64,000 nucleotides of DNA, taken from positions 1 through 64,000 of the forward strand of contig NZ_RBXP01000018.1 of NCBI RefSeq assembly GCF_003634965.1. Reading direction: 5' to 3'. The position numbers and the translations under genes are program-made. Positions 57,688-64,000 of the stretch are shown in pieces (the first letter of the stretch is position 1; each line of letters opens with the position of its first letter). The DNA is from Azonexus fungiphilus (lineage in GTDB: Bacteria > Pseudomonadota > Gammaproteobacteria > Burkholderiales > Rhodocyclaceae). Below the pieces are notes generated by a model that saw only the letters and a program-made list of their open reading frames with translations, was not told the DNA's origin and searched no databases.

Positions 57688-57691
57688 TATA
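57686..57691 (-). promoter_or_regulatory. TATAAT -10 inside the terminator region
   Basis: On the minus strand a consensus -10 TATAAT overlaps the first bases of the terminator stem and lies 29 bases before the zinc-ribbon gene ATG. No -35 match was found. It would start transcription within the hairpin. Confidence 0.4.
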
Positions 57692-57720
57692 ACGGGCGAA
57701 TAATGCCGACGGGCTGCTCG

Positions 57721-59349
57721 TCAGACCCGGAAGCGGGCAGTTTCGGCGCTCAGGTTGCGTGCGGTGTCGAGCAGCGATTGGGCGGCCAGCGCGGTGGTGC
57801 GCATGCTCGAACCGGTGTCTTCGACCTGGTTGGCGATGCGTTCGACCTGCTGCGCCAGCGAGGTGCTGGCCTCGCTCTGTTCGCGGGTCGAGGCGGCGAC
57901 GTCGCGGACCAGTCCCTGGGCGGCGCGCGAGCCTTCGGCGATGCGGTGCAGCAGCTCGGTCGTCTCGCCGGCGGTGGTCCGTGCCTGCTCGGCTTCCGGC
58001 AGGGCGGCGTCCATGACCCGGGCGGCGTTGAGCGTTTCGCTCTGGATCCGGTCGACGACACCGGAGATTTCCAGCGTGGCCTTCTCGGTGCGTTCGGCGA
58101 GGACACGCACCTCGTCGGCGACGACCGCGAAGCCGCGGCCCTGTTCGCCGGCGCGGGCGGCTTCGATGGCGGCGTTGAGGGCGAGCAGGTTGGTCTGGCC
58201 GGCGATGTCCTTGATCACCGAGGCGATGCGCGCGACTTCCTGGGCGTTGGCTGACAGCGTGCGCACCTTCTCGGCGGCTTCGCCGACGGTGCCGGCCATC
58301 GTCGCGATGTTGGCGGCAACGGTTTCGACGCTGCGCTCGCCCTGGACGGCGAGTTCGGCGGCGCTGCTGGCGTGTTCCTCGGTTTCGCCGGCGTTGCTCG
58401 AAACGTGGGTGATCGAGACGGTCAGCTCCTCCATCGCCGCCGCCATCGTCTGCGTCGCGTCGGTCTGCGCCGAGGCGGCGTCGGCGACGCGGGCCGAGGT
58501 GTCGGAGATTTCCTGGGCGGCGCTGGCGACCTGGGCGGCGTTCTGGGTGATGTTGGCCATCATCCGGCGCAGCGCACCGACCAGTTGGTTGAGTTCGCCG
58601 AGCAGGCTGCCGGGCACGGTGCGCTCGATCGAGACGGTCAGGTCGCCGGCTGCGACCTTGCTCATCGTCGCCACTGCCAGCGCCGGTTCGCCGCCGATCT
58701 GGGCGAGCAGCGAGCGCGCCACCCACCAGGTGATGCCGCCGACCAGCACGAGGATCAGCGCGATGACGATGCCGGCGTTGCGCAGTTGCTGGTAGAACAG
58801 CGTGTCGAGGTCGTCGATGTACAGCCCGGTGCCGATCACCCAGTCCCAGGGGGCGTAGTGTTCGACGCGCTGGAGCTTGGGCACCAGCGCCTCGCTGCCT
58901 GGCCGGGCGGTTTGCGTCTCGGTGAAACCGGTCTTGTCGATGGCGGTCTTGACCAGGTCGCGGACGGTGTAGTTGCCCTGTTTGTCCTGGCGGTCCCAGT
59001 GGCTCTTGCCGACGTATTCGGGGCGGATCGGGTGCATCACGCCGATGCCCTTGCTGTCGTAGGCGTAGAAATATTCCGGGCCAAGGTAGCGCATGCCGCG
59101 CAGCGCCGCCAGCGCGTGTTTCTGGGCCTCTTCGCGGCTGAGTTCGCCCTTGGTTTCCTGGTCGTGGAAGGCCTTGACCGTGGTCATCGCGATGTCGATG
59201 GCGGCGTTCAGCGTCGCCTTGCGGTCCTCGAGCAACTGCGTGCGCAGGTGCAGGACCTGGAAGGTGCCGAGCAGGATCAGGCCGAGCAGGGCGACCAGGA
59301 CCGACAGGGTCAGGCGCCCCTTCATGCTGGCAAAGTTGAAAATGCCCAT
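57721..59349 (-). CDS. Methyl-accepting chemotaxis protein
   Basis: This is a 542-residue transmembrane chemoreceptor. It has a first membrane helix (about 12-32), a periplasmic single-Cache domain (about 35-185, with [23 protein letters not shown] in parts), a second helix (about 190-210), a HAMP domain and a long signalling coil. The hairpin tip reads [41 protein letters not shown] in parts, the universal CheA/CheW contact. No CheR-binding pentapeptide is seen at the C-terminus. Confidence 0.95.
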   Translation of the reverse strand: MGIFNFASMKGRLTLSVLVALLGLILLGTFQVLHLRTQLLEDRKATLNAAIDIAMTTVKAFHDQETKGELSREEAQKHALAALRGMRYLGPEYFYAYDSKGIGVMHPIRPEYVGKSHWDRQDKQGNYTVRDLVKTAIDKTGFTETQTARPGSEALVPKLQRVEHYAPWDWVIGTGLYIDDLDTLFYQQLRNAGIVIALILVLVGGITWWVARSLLAQIGGEPALAVATMSKVAAGDLTVSIERTVPGSLLGELNQLVGALRRMMANITQNAAQVASAAQEISDTSARVADAASAQTDATQTMAAAMEELTVSITHVSSNAGETEEHASSAAELAVQGERSVETVAANIATMAGTVGEAAEKVRTLSANAQEVARIASVIKDIAGQTNLLALNAAIEAARAGEQGRGFAVVADEVRVLAERTEKATLEISGVVDRIQSETLNAARVMDAALPEAEQARTTAGETTELLHRIAEGSRAAQGLVRDVAASTREQSEASTSLAQQVERIANQVEDTGSSMRTTALAAQSLLDTARNLSAETARFRV

Positions 59350-59514
59350 GGTATTTCTCCGAGGAATTTGGTGTTTTGGATAACTTTGTTCTTTTTACCC
59401 GCAGAGTATGACAGTCCTGCGGCGCTGTCCATGCGAATTTGCGTTGCAACGAAATTGCAATCTGCGGGTAAGACAATGCGCGGGTTTCCATCAAACCCTT
59501 CCCGGAGAAAAACC

Positions 59515-59766
59515 ATGCGTCAATTGCTTCTTGCCTCGGCCGTCGTCTTCGTCCTGTCTGCCTGTGCCAGCCAATCCACGCCGCCGGCCAAGCCGGCTGC
59601 CGCACCGGCTGCTGCGCCGGCCGCCGCCAAGGCGCCGCAGTGCTGGAACGGCGATCTCGGTGCCTTCCAGGCGGTCGGCACCAAGGCGACGATCTCCGGC
59701 GTTGCCGTCAGCTGCAAGGCAACCAGCGACGGCAAGAGCGCCCAGTGGATGGGTGCCGGCCACTAA
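59515..59766 (+). CDS. Small lipoprotein
   Basis: This is an 83-residue precursor with a type II signal peptide and lipobox LSAC (lipidated Cys17). After an Ala/Pro linker (KPAAAPAAAPAAAK) there is a compact end with two cysteines, in APQCWNGDLGAF and AVSCKATS, likely a disulfide. Function is unknown. GGAG precedes the ATG. It is divergent from the chemoreceptor. Confidence 0.7.
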   Translation: MRQLLLASAVVFVLSACASQSTPPAKPAAAPAAAPAAAKAPQCWNGDLGAFQAVGTKATISGVAVSCKATSDGKSAQWMGAGH

Positions 59767-59789
59767 GCACGGTCGCCGCATCCCGGTGC

Positions 59790-59814
59790 CAGCGCCGCCT
59801 GCGGGCGGCGTTTG
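59790..59814 (+). terminator. Hairpin after the lipoprotein gene
   Basis: GCGCCGCC and GGGCGGCG form a strong stem with a three-base loop, followed by only TTT, so termination may be partial. Confidence 0.5.
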
Positions 59815-59828
59815 CGTTGGCGGACGAA

Positions 59829-59834
59829 TATAAT
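59829..59834 (+). promoter_or_regulatory. TATAAT -10 of hrpA
   Basis: This is a consensus -10 located eight bases before the hrpA ATG, so the transcript would have almost no leader. No -35 match is visible. Confidence 0.45.
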
Positions 59835-59842
59835 CCGGCCCC

Positions 59843-62800
59843 ATGTCCGCCCATACCCGCAAGCCCGCGTCGCGCGACGACGTCGCCCTGACCTCCCTGA
59901 CCGCCGATGCCCGCCGCCTGCGCGCGCTGCAGCGCGACCTGCCACGGTCGACCGGCGAAAAACGGCAAAAACTGCAGGCCGACCTGGAAAGGCTGCTCGC
60001 CGCCTCGCAGGCCGCCGTCGCCGAACGGCGCAGCAAGCTGCCCAAGCCGGAATTCCAGCCCGACCTGCCGGTCAACGAGCGGCGCGACGAAATCGCCAGG
60101 CTGATTGCCGACAACCAGGTGGTCATCGTCTGCGGCGAAACCGGCTCGGGCAAGACCACACAGTTGCCAAAGATCTGCCTCGATCTCGGCATCGGCGCCC
60201 GTGGCCTGATCGGCCATACGCAGCCGCGCCGGCTGGCCGCGCGGTCGGTGGCGACGCGGCTGGCGCAGGAACTGAAGACCCAGGTCGGCGCCGGCGTCGG
60301 CGTGAAAATTCGCTTCCACGACAAGTCGACCGTGGACAGCTGGGTCAAGTTGATGACCGACGGCATCCTGCTCGCCGAGTCGCAAAGCGATCCCTACCTG
60401 AACGCCTACGAGGCGATCATCATCGACGAGGCGCACGAGCGTAGCCTGAACATCGACTTCCTGCTCGGCTACCTGAAGCAGTTGCTGCCGCGCCGGCCGG
60501 ACCTCAAGCTCATCATTACCTCGGCGACCATCGATGCCGAGCGCTTCTCGCAGCATTTCAACGCGAATGGGAAACCTGCTCCGGTGATCGAGGTGTCCGG
60601 CCGCCTGTATCCGGTCGAAGTACGCCATCGCCCGGTCGAGGACATCGACAAGAAGGACGACGAGCGCGACCTCTACGATGCCATCGTCGATGCCGCCGAC
60701 GAGCTGGCCCGGCAGGGTTCCGGCGACATCCTGGTCTTCCTGCCCGGCGAGCGCGAAATCCGCGAGGCGGCGGAGGCGCTGCGCAAGCACGCGCTGGCGC
60801 GGCCCGGCCTGTCCAGCGCGCATGCGCCGGAAATCCTGCCGCTGTTCTCGCGCCTGTCGGCCGGCGAGCAGGACCGCATCTTCAAGCCCTCGGGCGGCCA
60901 GCGGCGCATCGTGCTGGCCACCAACGTCGCCGAAACCTCGCTCACCGTGCCGGGCATCCGCTACGTCATCGACACCGGTCTGGCGCGGGTCAAGCGCTAC
61001 TCGTACCGCAACAAGGTCGAGCAGTTGCAGGTCGAGAAGATTTCGCAGGCGGCGGCGCGGCAGCGCGCCGGCCGCTGCGGCCGCGTCGCCGCCGGCGTCT
61101 GCATCCGTTTGTACGATGAGGCCGATTTCAACGCGCGGCCGCCGTTTACCGATCCGGAAATCCTGCGCTCCTCGCTGGCCGGCGTCATCCTGCGCATGAA
61201 GTCGCTGCGCCTGACCGATGTCGAGAGCTTCCCCTTCATCGAGCCGCCGCCGGCCAAGGCGATCAGCGACGGCTACGCGCTGTTGCAGGAACTCGGCGCG
61301 CTCGACGATGAAAACCGCCTGACCAAGGTCGGCGAGGCGCTGGCGAAACTGCCGCTCGATCCGCGCATCGGCCGCATGCTGGTCGCTGCCCGCGACCTCG
61401 GCTGCCTGAAGGAAGTGCTGGTGATCGCTGCCGGGCTGTCCACGCAGGACCCGCGCGAACGGCCGCAGGAGCGTCAGCAGGCGGCGGACGAGAAGCACAA
61501 GCTGTTCGCCGACGAGAAATCGGAATTCCTGAGTTGGGTCAAACTCTGGCAGTGGTTCCAGAACGCGGTCGAGCACAAGAAATCGAACAAGTCGCTGGTC
61601 GATACCTGCCACGCGAACTTCCTCTCCTACCTGCGCCTGCGCGAATGGCGCGAGGTACATGGCCAGTTGCACGCGATGGTCGCCGAGCTGGGCTGGAAGG
61701 AAAACGACCTCCCCGGCACTTACGATGCCATCCATATGGCCTTGCTTTCCGGCCTGCTCGGCAACATTGGCTGCAAGTCGGACGAGTCCGGCTACTACCT
61801 CGGCGCGCGCGGCATCCGCTTCCTGATCCACCCGTCGTCGCCGCTGCAGAAGAAGGCCGGCAAGTGGATCATGGCCGCCGAGATCACCGAGACGACGCGC
61901 CTGTTCGGTCGTTGCGTGGCGCGCATCGAGGATGCCTGGATCGAGAAAGTGGGCGCTCACCTGATCAAGCGCCAGTACTTCGATCCGCACTGGGAAAAAA
62001 AGGCGATGCAGGTCGCCGGCTGGGAACGGACGACGCTCTACGGGATCGTCATCAACCCGAAGCGGCGCATCCACTACGGCCCGCTGGCGCCGGCCGAGGC
62101 GCGCGAGATTTTCATCCGCCAGGGGCTGGTCGGCGAGGAGATCGAGGAAAGCTTTGCCAAGCGCTGGCCCTTCTTTCAGCACAACCAGAAGCAGATTCGC
62201 GAGATCGAGAAGATCGAGCACAAGCAGCGCCGCCAGGACGTGCTGGTCGACGACGAACTGATCTTCGCCTTCTACGATCACATCATTCCGGAAGACATCC
62301 ACAACGGCGCGACCTTCGACCACTGGCGCAAGAGCGCCGAGCAGGAAAACCCCAAGCTGCTCTTCCTGGCCAAGGACGACCTGATGCGCCACTCGGCGGC
62401 CGGTGTCACCACCGAGGCCTTCCCGCACAAGCTCAAGGCCGGCGGTGTGGAGTACGCGCTCACTTATCACTTCGAGCCCGGATCGCCGAGGGATGGCGTG
62501 ACGCTGACGCTGCCGCTGGCGCAGCTCAACCAGATTCCGGCAGCGCGCATGGAATGGCTGGTGCCGGGCCTGATCAAGGAAAAACTGGTGCAGTTGATCA
62601 AGACGCTGCCGCAGAAAATCCGCGCCAAGCTGGTGCCGGTGCCGGAATTTGTCGAAGAATTCCTGTCGACCGTAGAGGGCAACGACCGCAAGCTCAACCA
62701 GGGCATCGTCACGCCGCTGATCGAATTCATCCTCGAAGCGCGCGGCCTCAACGCGCGCGGCTGGGCGGTGACGCCCGACGTCTTCCGCCCCGACGCGCTG

Positions 62801-63799
62801 CCGCCGCACTTCTCGATGAACTACAAGCTGATCGACGAGCACGGCCGCCAACTCGACATGAACCGCAGTCTGGTCGCGCTGCGCGGCGAATGGGGCAAGG
62901 AAGCCAAGGAGGAATTCGCCGAGCTGCACGAAACGCCGTCCGAATACACGAAACTGACAGACTGGACCTTCGGCGAGCTCCCGGAACTGATGGAAGTCCC
63001 GGTCGGCAAGCAGACGGTGATCGGCTACCCGGCGCTGATCGACGACGGCGAAACGGTCAGCCTGAAGGTCTTCGATTCCCCCGAGGAAGCCGCCGATGCG
63101 CACCGCAAGGGCCTGTCGCGGCTGTTCATGCTGCAGTTCAGGGAGCAGGTGAAGTACTTCGACAAGAACGTCCCCGGCCTGACCCAGATGGCGATGCAGT
63201 TCATGGCGCTGGGCAGCAGCGACGACCTGAAGCGGCAGATCGTCGAATTGACGTTCGAACGCGCCTGCCTGACCGAGCCGCTGCCGACCACACCGGAGGC
63301 TTTCAAGGCGCGCTGCGCCGAGGCCAAGGCGCGGCTCGGGCTGATCATGCAGGAAGTCTGCCGCCTGGTCGGCACCGTGCTCACCGAATGGCAAGCGGCG
63401 GTCAAGAAGCTGCCGGCGTTCAAGGCGCACGCGGCGGCCGTCGCCGACATCGAGGCGCAGTTGAAGCGGCTGATCGGCAGGAACTTCGTTGTCGACACAC
63501 CCTTCGAGCGCCTGCAGCACTACCCGCGCTACCTGAAAGCGATCGGCGTGCGCCTCGACAAGCTCAAGGCCAATCCGGCGCGTGACGCCCAGTCGATGGC
63601 CGAGTATGCGCCGCTGTGGACCAACTACGAGCGGCGGGCGATCCAGCTGGCGAAGATGGGCACGGTCGACCCGCAAATCGAGCAATTCCGCTGGCTGCTC
63701 GAAGAACTGCGTGTCGGGCTGTACGCGCAGGAACTGCGCACGCCGGTGCCGGTCTCGGTCAAGCGGCTGCAGAAACAGTGGGAAGGGATGGCCCGCTGA
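59843..63799 (+). CDS. hrpA: ATP-dependent RNA helicase HrpA
   Basis: This is a DEAH-box helicase that acts on mRNA and on stalled or collided ribosomes in E. coli. The 1318 residues hold Walker A GETGSGKTT (near 101), DEAHERSLNIDFL, SATIDAERF, and the motif VI segment QRAGRCGR. The long DUF3418 C-terminal region of HrpA follows, ending ELRTPVPVSVKRLQKQW. The predicted transcript is nearly leaderless. Copy D of the dispersed repeat is at residues 33-46. Confidence 0.95.
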   Translation: MSAHTRKPASRDDVALTSLTADARRLRALQRDLPRSTGEKRQKLQADLERLLAASQAAVAERRSKLPKPEFQPDLPVNERRDEIARLIADNQVVIVCGETGSGKTTQLPKICLDLGIGARGLIGHTQPRRLAARSVATRLAQELKTQVGAGVGVKIRFHDKSTVDSWVKLMTDGILLAESQSDPYLNAYEAIIIDEAHERSLNIDFLLGYLKQLLPRRPDLKLIITSATIDAERFSQHFNANGKPAPVIEVSGRLYPVEVRHRPVEDIDKKDDERDLYDAIVDAADELARQGSGDILVFLPGEREIREAAEALRKHALARPGLSSAHAPEILPLFSRLSAGEQDRIFKPSGGQRRIVLATNVAETSLTVPGIRYVIDTGLARVKRYSYRNKVEQLQVEKISQAAARQRAGRCGRVAAGVCIRLYDEADFNARPPFTDPEILRSSLAGVILRMKSLRLTDVESFPFIEPPPAKAISDGYALLQELGALDDENRLTKVGEALAKLPLDPRIGRMLVAARDLGCLKEVLVIAAGLSTQDPRERPQERQQAADEKHKLFADEKSEFLSWVKLWQWFQNAVEHKKSNKSLVDTCHANFLSYLRLREWREVHGQLHAMVAELGWKENDLPGTYDAIHMALLSGLLGNIGCKSDESGYYLGARGIRFLIHPSSPLQKKAGKWIMAAEITETTRLFGRCVARIEDAWIEKVGAHLIKRQYFDPHWEKKAMQVAGWERTTLYGIVINPKRRIHYGPLAPAEAREIFIRQGLVGEEIEESFAKRWPFFQHNQKQIREIEKIEHKQRRQDVLVDDELIFAFYDHIIPEDIHNGATFDHWRKSAEQENPKLLFLAKDDLMRHSAAGVTTEAFPHKLKAGGVEYALTYHFEPGSPRDGVTLTLPLAQLNQIPAARMEWLVPGLIKEKLVQLIKTLPQKIRAKLVPVPEFVEEFLSTVEGNDRKLNQGIVTPLIEFILEARGLNARGWAVTPDVFRPDALPPHFSMNYKLIDEHGRQLDMNRSLVALRGEWGKEAKEEFAELHETPSEYTKLTDWTFGELPELMEVPVGKQTVIGYPALIDDGETVSLKVFDSPEEAADAHRKGLSRLFMLQFREQVKYFDKNVPGLTQMAMQFMALGSSDDLKRQIVELTFERACLTEPLPTTPEAFKARCAEAKARLGLIMQEVCRLVGTVLTEWQAAVKKLPAFKAHAAAVADIEAQLKRLIGRNFVVDTPFERLQHYPRYLKAIGVRLDKLKANPARDAQSMAEYAPLWTNYERRAIQLAKMGTVDPQIEQFRWLLEELRVGLYAQELRTPVPVSVKRLQKQWEGMAR
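59941..59980 (+). repeat. Dispersed repeat copy D (inside hrpA)
   Basis: CCACGGTCGACCGG, then GAAAAACGGCAAAAAC and GCAGGCC. It is read here as RSTGEKRQKLQ, a different frame from the TVDxRKxxK reading used by copies E and F, which supports a DNA-level element. Confidence 0.6.
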
Positions 63800-63800
63800 C

Positions 63801-63998
63801 TCAGGCCTGGACGCTGATGTTGCCGACGCCGGCGATGCCGGAGGCGCTGCCGACGCTGGCCAGCGTCGGCGTGATCCCGGCGGCGCTGGCCAGCCCGCTG
63901 TAGAGCTCGCCGCCGCCGCTGAGCGCGGCGTCTACCTGGCGCAGGGCGCTTTCTGCCTGCCTGACTTCGTCCTGTTCCTGCTGGCGGGCTTCGCGCAT
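63801..63998 (-). CDS. Hypothetical protein, C-terminal part (probably truncated by the window end)
   Basis: This is an open frame on the minus strand, convergent with hrpA, which it approaches within two bases. The visible 65 residues have a charged helix (EARQQEQDEVRQAESALRQVD) followed by a Gly/Ala/Ser-rich tail (GVGNISVQA). It may continue past 64000. There is no family match. Confidence 0.4.
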   Translation of the reverse strand: MREARQQEQDEVRQAESALRQVDAALSGGGELYSGLASAAGITPTLASVGSASGIAGVGNISVQA

Positions 63999-64000
63999 CT

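Noticed and set aside
59708..63685. A 1325-codon open frame antisense to hrpA
   Set aside because: It mirrors hrpA in the opposite strand. Long stop-free antisense frames are expected at this GC content, and the product shows no family motif while hrpA has all helicase motifs.
63660..63692. A ninth dispersed-repeat copy in hrpA (ACGGTCGACCCGCAAATC and onward)
   Set aside because: It resembles copy C, but the encoded EQFRWLLEELR segment is conserved HrpA sequence, so the match is probably coincidental.

Overview
The window is a high-GC chromosomal segment from a Gram-negative betaproteobacterium, most likely of the Rhodocyclales (Dechloromonas/Azonexus-like). This rests on gene order (ahpC, hup, dsbC, a complete mraZ-to-ftsZ cluster, lpxC, dciA, M23 peptidase, secA, argJ), a meso-DAP-type MurE, a general porin of the beta type and sigma70-like promoters. 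Genes are densely packed, with ATGA, GTGA or TGATG stop/start overlaps in nearly every operon. I saw no tRNA, rRNA, CRISPR array, insertion sequence or prophage gene. The content is core chromosome with a few accessory genes.

Layout. 1-3.2 kb: 5' end of ahpC on the minus strand with a good OxyR-like operator, then HU, a low-complexity protein, a UbiH-type flavin hydroxylase and DsbC. 3.4-20 kb: the division and cell wall (dcw) cluster mraZ-rsmH-ftsL-ftsI-murE-murF-mraY-murD-ftsW-[36-aa ORF]-murG-murC-ddl-ftsQ-ftsA-ftsZ, headed by a sigma70 promoter and MraZ boxes. 20-26.6 kb: lpxC, a small membrane protein, dciA (minus), M23 peptidase, secA, argJ. 26.6-28.7 kb: AI-2E-family permease overlapping a convergent methyltransferase, and apaG. 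28.7-33.5 kb: rpe and a trpEGDC operon preceded by a Trp-rich leader peptide. 33.5-37.9 kb: porin, then rplU-rpmA-obg-proB (minus). 38-46.5 kb: FKBP isomerase, rRNA pseudouridine synthase, MaoC hydratase, GGDEF sensor, RidA protein, a CheX-like protein and an envelope pair (M23 plus thioredoxin-like). 45.7-50.5 kb (minus): glnS, a 65-aa Cys protein, an orphan adenine methylase, pyrF and a zinc peptidase. 50.6-54.5 kb: two PiT phosphate transporters with a PhoU-like partner, and CrcB. 54.5-64 kb: ankyrin protein plus SagB-type double nitroreductase, a zinc-ribbon PD-(D/E)XK-like protein, a chemoreceptor, a small lipoprotein, HrpA and a partial ORF.

The most unusual signals are: (1) a dispersed repeat of about 36-40 bp (core ACGGTC(G/A)AC followed by A-rich, GGC-containing blocks) at eight clear places on both strands. 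It lies mostly inside genes, in several reading frames and often in linkers. (2) A 36-codon ORF coupled by ATGA overlaps at both ends between ftsW and murG, apparently made by duplication of the ftsW tail. (3) A stand-alone zinc-ribbon/PD-(D/E)XK-like protein. (4) A 65-aa four-cysteine protein coupled to an orphan NPPY methylase. (5) A trp leader peptide with three Trp codons. (6) Promoter -10 elements nested in intergenic hairpins.
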